From positions 35,049,001-35,113,000 of the forward strand of contig JAYKKT010000090.1 of assembly GCA_036023115.1 (NCBI GenBank): a stretch of DNA of 64,000 nt, given 5' to 3'. The notes under the pieces were generated by a model that was given only the letters and a program-made list of their open reading frames with translations, was not told where the DNA came from and did no database searches. Made by a program: the position numbers and the translations under genes. Shown piece after piece: positions 11,260 to 22,309 of this stretch. The DNA comes from Brasenia schreberi (Eukaryota; Streptophyta; Magnoliopsida; Nymphaeales; Cabombaceae). The stretch's first letter is position 1. The number at the start of each line of letters is the position of its first letter.

Positions 11260-13183
11260 TAGTGCTTTCAGCTCGATCCTTTGTATGGCCGCTGTGTGCA
11301 GTCAGCCACCTATGATAATGACCATGGTACCTGGTGTGTCACTGCGATGAACACGCAGACTGGTGAGTCTGAGGAGTATTCTTCTCGGTTCCTTGTTGTC
11401 GCCACTGGCGAGAACGGCGTGCCGGTTGTGCCCGAGATACCGGGTCTAGAAGGGTTCAAGGGTGAGGTAGTACACTCCAGCAAGTATAGGTCTGCTCGGC
11501 CATACAAGGGTCAGGAGGTTCTTGTTGTGGGGTGCGGCAATTCGGGCATGGAGATTGCACTCGACCTCTCAAATTACCAGGCCAAGACGTCGATCGTCAT
11601 TCGGAATGAGGTACCTTCCATGCACTTACCCTGTTTTGTTTCTTTCCTGTTCCTGCCATTTCCATCTCTCCACACACACATCTATATGTCTATATATTAT
11701 ATTACTGGAACTACACCACATAAAAAGGTAAGCATAGCAGTAAATTTTTAAAATTTAAAGAAGCAATAAAAAAGTAAATGGGCAAATAAATTATTAGTTA
11801 TCCACTTTTTAAGGAGAGCACAATAGTATGCATGTCAGTTGTATGTAAAATCATATATAAATAAATACACATACACATATGTGTGTGAGAGAGAAATTAG
11901 TTGCTCCTTTTGAAATGCTACTGCGACGAGCACTAACTGTTCCTTATCCAAGACTTAGGTGCGCAGCGTGCAATCTTCCTATATATCATATCTATAGGAC
12001 TCCAAATGATTGAAGCATTCTGGTTAATTATTTTTGGTTCAGCTTCATGTTATCACAAGGGAGATCATGTACACTGGCATGCAACTCCTCAAGTATCTTT
12101 CAATCCAAGCTGTCGATGCGCTGATCGTGCTTCTTTCGAAGATCAACTTTCACAACTTGGAGAAGCATGGAATCATCTTGCCACAGGAAGGTCCCTTCTC
12201 GATGAAGCAGAGGATCGGATGTGCAGCAGTCATTGACGTCGGCACCATCGACAAGATCAAGTCATATATTCCCTTCACACAGATAATATCTGCTCATAAT
12301 ACTGCTCATCTCTTCACGGCACACTTTGGCATGCGAGCCATGCACACCGAAATTACATGTCTTTAACATGGACTAATTTGAGGCTATATAAAACCATCCT
12401 ATCTAATAACAATGTTGATTATTTTATCTTGTTATGTATGAGCACTTATAGTATTTAGCTATCCAGTGGAATCACAAAGCATAGATTTGTTCATACCGGG
12501 ATAATTAAGTCTTTTCTTTCAAACAGGTACACCCAGGGATAAAACGCATAACGGGCAATAACGTGGAGTTTAAAGATGGCCAAGTGAAGTGGTTTGATAC
12601 AATCATCTTGGCAACCGGATACACGAGTGCTGTCAGGACTTGGTTTCAGGTAAGACACTAAGTCCACACACACACACACATACTTAACAGGGCACTGAGT
12701 GAGATCCATTTGTAGTGGTGAATCGACTCGTGAATGACTTATTTTATTGAAGAGAGATTTTGAGCCTTGGCATTTAAATTCGATTTGTAGATTATGAATT
12801 TTAAAATCTTTTCAATAACAATTGTAAGTACGCTTGAAAAAAAAAGTAATCTCTACGTTATATAACAGATGATACCTATCTTTATATTTCAGTGTTCAGA
12901 TGAGCCCACCATACATTTAAAGATCCTATCTTGGAAACTACACATTAACTAGGAATGTTATTTCTAATTATTGCATGATGATGATGGATTCTTTGGCAAG
13001 GACGGCTTTCCTGCAACCAGTTTTCCCAACCACTGGAAGGGAAGGAGTGGTTTGTACTGTGCTGGGTTCGCCAGGAGAGGGCTATTGGGGGTAGCAGAAG
13101 AAGAAGCTCAAAATATTGCAGATGACATAAGATTAACGCAGGCTCAGGAAACAAGGCCTGCTGGCTGTCCTGATGATGATTAA
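11260..13183 (+). pseudogene. YUCCA-type flavin monooxygenase, 5'-truncated remnant
   Basis: YUCCA enzymes convert indole-3-pyruvate to auxin using FAD and NADPH. Four exon-like blocks remain. Block 1 (about 11281-11610) has LVVATGENGVPVVPEIPGLE and the NADPH-binding VVGCGNSGMEIALDLSNY. Block 2 starts after an AG at 12042 (LHVITREIMYTGMQLLKYL) and runs to DVGTIDKIKS near 12262. Block 3 is 12527-12649, with clean splice sites and the motif IILATGYTSAV. Block 4 is about 12985-13183 ([20 protein letters not shown] to a TAA stop). The N-terminal third with the FAD-binding GxGxxG motif is absent, and an in-frame TAG lies at 11260-11262. Block 2 has no phase-compatible GT donor. Block 4 has no AG between an in-frame stop (12965-12967) and the conserved residues until about 12998. 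A functional gene is therefore unlikely. Confidence 0.82.
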
Positions 13184-15400
13184 ATATACTATGACACATT
13201 ATACATGTAGCCATCATATATATATATGGAACGTGTATATGTGTGAATAAAGACTGCTCCAATAATGGTATCCGTTCTCCGTCGTCCTTTGTTCCATATA
13301 TATATGTATATATCTGATTAATAAGAATGACAAGGGTTTCAGTATCTTACCTGTTTTGATGTGATTTCCATTAACATCATGTAAAAATCAATCAAACAAT
13401 TTTCGAATCAAGAAGATTTCTATTAATTTGAATAGGTTCTCTTCTCTCTTTTTTCCCCTTTATCTTCTTCTCTTTCTCTTTTTCTTGTTCCTTTTCCCCT
13501 TGTTTTTGCTTTGTTGCGGATTAGTTGCCGGAATGGACGAACGGACAACGGAAACCGGTGGTGGGTGTGGCCTGTGATTCGCACACGAAGAGAGTTCAGA
13601 CTGCAGTGTCGTTGTAGTAATGTTCTGATTTTGGCAAGGCCATTTTTTGAAATACGAGAAAAAGGGTGTGTATAGCATCCTGTGGCTTTAATTATAATTT
13701 GATGATTATTAGTTTCTATTCATAAACACTACCCTATCGGAGTAACAACAATTCATGCTTTCACACAGCAATAAATCTGAAGGATTGATTATCACGAGTG
13801 GTAGCGCACCTGGCCAGGGGGGCGGCTCACAAGTCCAAGGTCATGAGTTCGATACCTGGGGTGCGCATAGCTTCAGCTTCCCTGTTTAAAGAAAGAAAAA
13901 AATCTCTAAAGGTGGACGCTTACAAATTGCTCATCTACAAAAGGGTGGGTCCCATCATTGCATGGAATTGTACATGTTTGAAAGTGTAGAGCCCACTTAG
14001 ACTAACTTAATTCGGTGGGTTGATGGCGGTTTGTGTCTCCTAAGTGAATAAAGGACGTTTCCAATGAAAACTCTGGTTTTGGTAACATGAAATCAAAATC
14101 AAAATCAAGCCTCATCCTCACACTTGGTGGGGTGGCTGTGAATTCCACGTACATTGTACTATATCTTCTGTCTTATAAGCACTTTTTACATGGAAGAAAA
14201 ATTCTATGCATAACATTTAAGTAAAAACGCCTTGTACACATACACATATATACATAGATATATGTGTATAAAGCTAGTTCTACACTTAGATATCAGCCAA
14301 GAATACAAGCAAGGAAGAGCCTCTAAACATAAGCATGGAGAGAGAGACTTGTCTAGTGCAACCGTTCTTCTCTTCAGTGGTAGATCTAGAAGAATTTTCA
14401 GGGTAAGGTGAATATTCTACACCATATGTTTATTTCATTTGTAAAGCTGACGGAGATTAAGCTTCGAAATAGCCTCTATTTAAACCACGAACTATGATTA
14501 TAACCCACGGTAAAATTAAGGTGAGTTCGACGCATCATGCTGCAGCAGTGTAGATCACCACTGCTTGTCATTGTCCATTCTTTCAAGCAATATGCTTTCA
14601 TTTACTGATACCATTCATGTTACCCTGTTTTATGAGTCTACCTGACCTCTCAATGTGCAAAAACAGAGGTTAAGCTTTCACCATCCATCTTTTACAACAA
14701 ATGCATGCCAACTTCCATGCAGTCACATGCAGAAAGAATATTAGCATTTTCTTTAATGGTGCCATCTTTGCCAAATTCATGTCTAGCAAAAGGACCAATT
14801 TGGGCTTTGCTTGGAGATCGAGACCATGCGGAATAAATAGTACACGGCCATGCGAGGACTCAACGTGGATGATTTGTCTACTGGATTCTCTGTATAAACC
14901 ATCAACTCCTGCCCCACCTTGACCCTTGTACACCACACAATGGTATTGATCTGCCGAGTGTACCTGCTGGTCTGACATAAACGGTGCTTGGGGATGATGT
15001 TGTTAAGTTCAAAACCATTTTTTGAAGAAACCCAAACATGATATTGACTCGAGTTCCCATTCAATGTCACTCAGATCCAAACACCATTCATACAACAGTT
15101 CATATTGTATCTTACACTTCTGGCACGTGAGAGAGAGAGAGAGAGAAATTGATTATCACATTTCTATCAAGCTTACAGCCGCCACTATTCGGGGCCTGCA
15201 GCTCCCAAACTACACGTAAGACCACCAATCTAAGAACGGGATTTCTCCCTCCGGTCAAAACCTCAACCCCCTTTTAGAAAGGCAGCATAGCAAATCAAGA
15301 CGCATAATACTACAAGCAACAGGGAAGAACGAATTATCAAATACCGTAAAAGAACTAATGGTGAAAAAAGGGAATGACCAAATCCCTATGGCGAACCTGA
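13184..15400. other. Intergenic between YUCCA relic and PMT gene
   Basis: The only structured item is the SINE-like element at 13790-14050. A short GA run is present at 15129-15146. The segment 15230-15408 is probably the 3' UTR of the minus-strand methyltransferase, although no polyadenylation signal was assigned. Confidence 0.5.
13790..14050 (+). mobile_element. tRNA-derived SINE-like element
   Basis: An RNA polymerase III A-box-like sequence (agtggtagcgcacctgg, at about 13797) is followed some 35-40 nt later by a B-box-like gagttcgatacctgg (about 13846). That is the spacing seen in tRNA-derived SINEs. The following ggtgcgcatagcttcagcttccc is shared, with changes, by a second copy near 35572. 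The 3' boundary is a guess and no target duplication was found. A tRNA gene is excluded because no cloverleaf can be formed. Confidence 0.5.
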
Positions 15401-15408
15401 TTGTCAGG

Positions 15409-18400
15409 TTACATTGCAGACAACTCTTGTGGCCTCCACATTGTTTTCTGCACACAGAGAAGGCCCTCCTTATCCTTAGAATAACTCAACCTAACCTCCC
15501 ATTGCAACGATTTGACCAAGTTCTCAATCTGGTTGATGGTTTCAACCTCATCGCGCACAATGAGCTTACCCTCCGGCCTCAGTATCCGGTCAACTTCGCT
15601 AACCACTGCAAGGATGTCACATCTGCATTGACAAATTTCAAGTAGTCATCAGAAAGCAGAAGCATCAAGAACTAGTTCATCAGATATGCGAATAATTAGA
15701 AGAGAGTCATAACAAGAATACAAGCTCGAGAAGACCACATTGTATAGTTTGAAAATCAATCAAGTTCAGTATGATGTATTCCAATAACTTGAATCACATA
15801 CTTCTTCTGGACTTTGGAGAAGAGATGATCTGCATGGAGGAGGTCGTAGGTTCTTGGGTAAGTGCTGAAGGACTGGCACCAGTCATGATATATGCCAAAG
15901 AGACCACGCTCATATATTATTGGAAGTGTGTCAGCGGAGTCTATTGGTACCACATTCATAACCCAAATGTTCAGCTCTTTCAAAGCAGCAGCAAAGCTGT
16001 AGATGTCCAGATCATGGTTAGTCTATAAAAGGTAACTGTTCGAAACTTGCAATTGAGAACAGAGTCTGCAGAACAATTCCGCGTATACCTTGAGGCTATC
16101 TGCATATTATTTCAAAACTCATCGAAGATAAAGTCGCTGCCAAACGATATGCCATTCTTTTCCAAAATGACGTATATGCATGACCAAAACAAAGTACATT
16201 TATTCAAAACCATTCGCCACATATAGAAGAACAAACCATCTTTCCTGAAGGAAATTAAGTACGTGGATATGAAACCAGTAGTAGCTTTGACACTCAGCAT
16301 GACTGTGAAAATGACAAGATTCTCACGATCTATTCTTTATTGAAATGCTTCAAACTAAGCAACTCACCAACAAGACTCTCTCTATGAGATGTCAATGTCC
16401 AAGTATCCAGGATTCATAATTTGTGCTTAACCTAACAGCTTACAGCTAAATGTCCAAGAATACCAAGTTGACCAGAGATGCCAGAGTATCAAACAGTCAG
16501 AAAACACAACAAACGATCTCCACAGGAACCGACAATTATAATCTCCTAAAAAGATGCTTAAAAAAACATTATATACTTATTACAAACACTCAAGATTGGG
16601 TTTACTTTTCTGAAAACAAAATTCATTTGAAGATAGGTACTGACACCATTTTATGTTGGAAAAATGTTATAATGAATTGAACGGATAAAGTTGCACACAC
16701 AGAGAGAGATTTACACATACCCGCCATACACAGCTCGCATGTCCATGACATTCCTCACTGACGACCAGTTGATTCCCAAGCCCTTCAAGTATGATTTGCT
16801 CACAACACGCTGCCAATGTTCATAATCTACTTTGAAATCATCAGGTGCAGGTCTCCCATAAACTCCAGTCTGAGAAGGAGACAACCAATAAGGTGGTTTC
16901 TCCAACCTAAGCGGCCACTGTTCAGGCCATTGTGTCCCCCGCTCAGTTGAAGCCACAGGCACTTTGTCCATGCATGATTGTAGGGGAACATACCTGTTCA
17001 CCCAGTAAAAGAGGAAAGACTTTTACCTTGAACTAAAGTAACAATACAAGCAGAAAAAGTATAAGATAATACCATGCTGCATTTGGGTCATCTGATTCCT
17101 GGCACATTGGAGGCTTATTCGTCTCCCTACTTTCATAGCAATCATTAGAAGAAGGCTTCCGATAAATTGCAGCACCAACTTCGTTCACCTTGTCATATTT
17201 AATATTTTTAACATCCCAGCACATTGCCTTTGTCAACTCTGTCATGGCTGTTTAAGTTGCCGACAGCCACAATCACCACAAGGAACACATGACACAAAAA
17301 TAAATAGTTACTGAAGAAACTTGGATGCAGATAATAATTTGGAATCAAGATAAGTCAGTCTTTTTCTTTTTTGGTCAAGGCACCAAGATTAATTATTGAG
17401 ATGAGCTAATCTAGTACAAGTAGCTCAAGTTCATCATTGAAAATGGACAAAATACCAATGAATTGACTACAGGAAATTATACCTTCCCATATTTCAGCAT
17501 CTTCTGGATCCGTATGATGCTGATAAACTGGTGTAGCAGACCATATAAAATAACCACCAGGTCGCAAAACACGGTCCAGCTCCAACAAAAGCTTACCATC
17601 TGATAGGCACATATAATGAGGCGTTTATGTTCGGGGAGAGAAAGGCAACGCAGGTGGAACTATTGAGTCAACAAAATCCATGACTGCTTTTGAAAACATG
17701 GGAATTTCCACGTAGATGTAGAAGAGACTACCTTCAATGTGCCATGGAACCCTACAACGTGCACAATGGATGGCATCAAACACCTTGCTTGGAAAAGGCA
17801 GCCTCTTGGTGCCCATAACAGCTGATATCGCTGGGATACCCCGCTCCAGAGCAAACTGCACTTGAGCTTCATGCTCATCCTTGGGAGCAAACGACATTGT
17901 AAGTACATCATTGTCAAAAAGATAACCACCAAAACTTGCAACACCGCAGCCAACGTCCAATATCACACGGCTTCTATTACCCCACGCAATGTTAGGCTCA
18001 AGCTGCAGAGAAAACCATGTCATTAACAAGTTCAACTAACCAGATCTTCCCTAGTAAAAGACTAATGACATTAAAAAAACAAAAGAAAACCCAACCATAA
18101 TCACAACTAAGCCTTTCCCATTCCAAGAGAGGTTTGCTGGGGCATGCAGCAAGGGCGTCCTAGGAGGCTAACCATCCTATTCTGCCCATATACGTAATCT
18201 AAGCACACTTGTGTAAGTGCTGGAAGATCACACCCATGGGAAAAGATCTGACAAAGTTATATGCTGGTTATTGTATAAGTATTGCAACCCTCTTCCTCTA
18301 TCTCAGCATGGGAACATCTATGTAAGGGCAAAACTTACCACAGGTAAAACCATGTAATTTAAAAGATTAAGTAACATCTGAAAGAAACTCACAGTCCACA

Positions 18401-20332
18401 ATCTTTTACAGGTGGCTTATAAGAATGTAATTTTTCAATCAGCCAAAAAAAAAAAAAACTGGATGAAATAACATTCCACTAAGAAATGATTCGATTTTAA
18501 AAGAAAAGAAACAAAGGTAGTATCAAATTTCAGCTCGAGATACAGAGGCCAATCTTGGAACTCATAACTGACCGAATACCTGAGCCCAAGAACAGGAAAC
18601 AAAGGCTAGTTTTTATTGGATGATTTGTGTTCATTTCAGAACCATCCTTTGGAAACAAAGGACACAACCAAATCAAAAGGAATGAAGAAGTACATTTTTG
18701 TCCTGTAAGAAACAATTATCACAATGTAACCACTTCTGCCCTTTCCAATTGAATAGCTATGTAAGAGATTTCCAGTTCAAAGTTCAAAATTGGAAACATA
18801 TAAGATATGAAAGATCCCCATAGTTCTATCTCAACAGTATGTTATAAGAAGTGAGAAACTAGATATCTGAACTGAAACGGGAAATGAACAGAATTTAATA
18901 TTAGATAATCAAAAGATGGAATAATGATTGGGCAGATCACCTCCTGTACAAATTCAATATAATGCTGAGCACCATTCTTAAATTGAGTCCCGCCACCAGG
19001 AAAGATGAGATGCTCGCCACTAACTTTAACCCAGTTCTGGTGGCCCTTTACTTCAACAAGCTTGGTGTGAGGAACATTGTAGTACCATATCTGCGACAAG
19101 AACAAGAAATACATCACTTTGATGAGAATAAATTTCAAATGAATAAACATGCCTGTTGATGATGACATACTGAATCTCCCGATGCTGTTTTTTCTTGTTA
19201 ACAATGACACCTACTGCTGTTCTGTTCAATATATTGAATTTTCACACTCTATGAAACCAGTAAAAGACACATAGATAATCATGCATAAAGATACCTTGTC
19301 CCTGCTTTTGGGCCATTCAATTGACCTTTTGTACCCTTTAGGAAGAGAAACAAGGCAGGTTGGAGCTGGCTGAGGGCAGTGTCTTTCTCTATGTTCATAG
19401 TGTTTTGTTGTCCGCAGATGTCTAATAGCTTCTTCATTGTCAAGACAGGGAATGTAATCAGGACCAGCTGTTACATTACAAAGCTTCCAGCTGTATCCAG
19501 GACTTCCACCTTTACTACCAGATCCATCATTCACTGGCTGATCCTTTAATAATTTCTGGGCATCTTTTTCATTTTTTGACTCTGTATCCTGTGTCCTCCA
19601 TGTCCCAGCCTGTATATTGGTCTCGTTTAAGAGCTCAGATTGTGCAGGGTTTGGAAAGGACTCACTCTGACTTTTCTCTTTATCCTTCGCCTCAGATGGA
19701 GATCCCTGCTTTTCATTCTTTTGACCTTCCTCAGGATTACCATCCCCTTGTCCATTACCATCGTCAGTTTCTGGTTTCTTCTTGGATCCCTCATTTTGAT
19801 CTGATTGGTCTTTCTGTTGCTCCTCTGACTGGGATTGCTGCTTGTCACCAGTGACCGAATATTGCTCAGGATTCTTATCTTGAACATTGGTCGGCACACC
19901 TGAATCTGTTCCTGTGTTGCCCGGTCGCATGCCTTCATTAGGCTCTTCCACTTTCTCCTTCAAACTCTGTTTCTCAGGGACTTCTTCAATTGGGTTTTCT
20001 TGTATGTTTTCAACAATTTTTGGTGTATTATCATCTTGAGGTGGCTTGTCATTGTCTCCCTCGATTGCATCTTGAGGTGGCTTGTCATTGTCTCCCTGGA
20101 TTGCATCTTGAGGTAGATCACCAGGGCTGTCATCGAATGTTTGTGAGGCTTCTCGAATCCCTTTTACCTCTGATTGGGACTCTGAGGATACATTTACAGT
20201 AGGAACTGGGGTCAAGGAAGATGATGTCATCATCCACACTCCGACCAGACACAGGGCCACGAAAACAACTACCGTCACCGTTGAACAAGATGCTTGTGAT
20301 TTTCTATCAACTTGAAGACTTTTCAAAGACAT
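15409..20332 (-). CDS. Probable methyltransferase PMT24/25/26/27-type (QUASIMODO-like)
   Basis: This is a type II Golgi membrane protein of the plant putative methyltransferase family (DUF248), thought to methylate pectin or other wall polysaccharides with S-adenosylmethionine. Eight coding exons fit with consistent phases: 20332-19295, 19090-18941, 18002-17732, 17599-17483, 17247-17073, 16993-16721, 15996-15802 and 15622-15409. They total 2433 nt, or 810 residues. Residues 17-36 form a single membrane anchor. Residues 40 to about 265 are an acidic Gln/Asp/Lys-rich stem with a 12-residue repeat. The catalytic part includes [19 protein letters not shown], the SAM motif [14 protein letters not shown] (near residue 414), [19 protein letters not shown] and [19 protein letters not shown]. 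The length suits the long-stem PMT24-27 branch (roughly 770-925 residues). All splice sites are GT-AG and no stop interrupts the frame, so the gene looks intact. The substrate is not shown by the sequence. Confidence 0.93.
20035..20112 (-). repeat. 36-bp coding tandem repeat in PMT stem
   Basis: The unit encodes the 12-residue [12 protein letters not shown]. Two close copies and a partial third (PPQDDN) stand in tandem in exon 1, lengthening the acidic lumenal stem between membrane anchor and catalytic domain. Such in-frame repeats often vary in number between individuals. Confidence 0.85.
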
Positions 20333-20351
20333 TTTTGTACTACGAACAAAC

Positions 20352-22200
20352 CTCTGAGCAAATTACAAATTTAATCTCTTCTAGACTAATCTTGATAAAG
20401 TTTGCTCTGAAAATCATAAGCAATCACAAAAGACACTTAGATCCTACATGAAGAAGACATAATGGGGAACTGAGAACTCAAACATCCAACAATAATTAAT
20501 GAAGCCAATATTTTAACATCAACTTCCATACAAGGTTGGTATTGCCAAAATGAGAAACAAAACCAAGCAAGTTGAACAACTAAAAGAGTGTTTCTCAATA
20601 CCTACTTCATTATTCAAAAAGCTTCACAAAAGCTACAAGAATGCAAGTTAGGAACCAATCAAATCCAAAACAAACCTTTTCCCATGCTAAGTGGCATCGA
20701 CTATCGGGATTCTATGATGATTTTGAACTCGATCTTATATTATATGAGCAATTAACTCCAAAACAGTAAGCATGTTTGATGGTTTTCTTCCAACTCTTTA
20801 GAAGCTTCCCTTCCCTCTTTTATAGTGCTTACCATGCAAATCATTATACATTCTCACCGCCTTTCTAAATGTCTGAAGCAGTAATAAGCATGTTTCTCAT
20901 CTTAAACTCAACATTCAAGAATCAGTACTTTTAATTACGTCGATAACAAATGCACAACAATGTTGTCCAGTCTGAAGCACCGACGAGCAAAAGGTTGAAG
21001 AAAAAAGGGAGGATGAATGAAGAATAAGTTTTTCTTTTGGTTCAGAAAAATGCCAGCAACATGCATGACCTACAGAATTAAAAGCTCTTTGTTAACTGTT
21101 TGTCAAGAATGGATCATTCTGCCTTAGCATAATCCCATTTGGTTTATCCTTTTGCCTTCTGAATAATAACATCACCTGGGTAATTCTTTTGCTACTAGCA
21201 TCTTCATTAATAATAGGCTATTCCCAGGATAAAAGAAAATTTAATCACAGTGAATAACTGAGAGTCTGAGATGACCGGCCAAGTTATCACATAGCCCCTG
21301 GGTCACTATGCCTTGACACTTGGACATGCATACATATGGGCAAACGTTTCGATGTGCAAAGAGTTTAGCATCTTTTGCTGTTTCAAAAACACCGTAAAAG
21401 TGACCTGCATGATCCTTGCAAGCAAAAGTCGGGCATTTATAACCACTGGTTTTAGAATTACCTGAAAATATATAGAAAGGGCAGATTCAGACGATTCAAA
21501 ATCCAGCCAAGTCGCTCGTGTTTGCAAATTTAACTTTTAGATAAAGAAATGTCATAATTTAAGATTTGAGGAAAGTAATTATGAAATATTCGCAATAGTT
21601 CCCAGATAACGTTCTTACTGGAATCCCGTGAAAACAACACGATATTTTTCTTGGTAATGAAAAACAGCCCGATATTATTCAGCAGAAAAGTTATTCTCTC
21701 ACTCTTTCCCACTTTAAATTATCTTTTATTTTAACGTTTCCTTTTTATGGGAAAAGCTGGTGGCAATAGCAATTGCTTCTTATTCGCACTTTTGTTCATA
21801 TTCATAAATTTGTAAAGGATCCAAATTTTCTTAACTTTCTTTTTAGATCAAAGTTTCAGAAAAATATGTGAAAAAGATCGCCGAGAAGGGATCGTAACGT
21901 GTGAGTGCGTGTGTGTCTGACCCTTCATGCTCGGCCGCGACGCATTCTTCCACAAAAATGTGACGTCGAAAAAATACAGCAGTTAGAAATGGCTTTCAAG
22001 CTCAAAATCTTGCAATAGATTATTTAACTACTTCCTTATTTCACGTAAAGAAGCGCGGGGTGGCATCAACAAACACGAAAGAAGCAGGATTTCCATGAAA
22101 AAACAGGGAAGCTAAAGAAAGAAAACCAGAAACACGAAGATCCTAGTAACACAACCAAGATAAGAGATCACAAAACAAATCAAGGAACGACTCCCTTACC
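20352..22200 (-). other. PMT 5'-UTR intron with leader exon
   Basis: A leader intron is predicted. The donor reads GAG|GTAAGG on the minus strand (exon end at 22200). The acceptor CTCAG lies just before the last 20 leader bases (exon restarts at 20352, ATG at 20332). A long first intron in the 5' UTR is common in plant housekeeping genes. The intron itself shows no coding content. Around 20668-20760 it holds a short stretch like the 3' tail of RTE LINEs. Confidence 0.6.
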
Positions 22201-22296
22201 TCAATCGGGCGGATCATCGTAGCGGTAGATCTCAAGCAGAAAATGATGCCGAAGAAGAAGATAGGAGCGGGAGGAGGAGCGGAAGCATTCGTTTGC

Positions 22297-22308
22297 CATT
22301 TAAATAGC
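22297..22308 (-). promoter_or_regulatory. Candidate TATA box of PMT gene
   Basis: On the minus strand the sequence ctatttaaatgg lies about 100 bases before the predicted leader donor. It is followed by a CT-rich leader (cttccgctcctcctcccgctcc), a usual design for plant core promoters. It is a positional and motif call only. Confidence 0.4.
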
Positions 22309-22309
22309 G

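Noticed and set aside
13798..13870. Possible tRNA gene
   Set aside because: A- and B-box-like words are present, but no cloverleaf with acceptor stem can be drawn, so a SINE is the better reading.
19576..19854. Plus-strand frame opposite PMT exon 1
   Set aside because: Antisense shadow of the low-complexity stem region.
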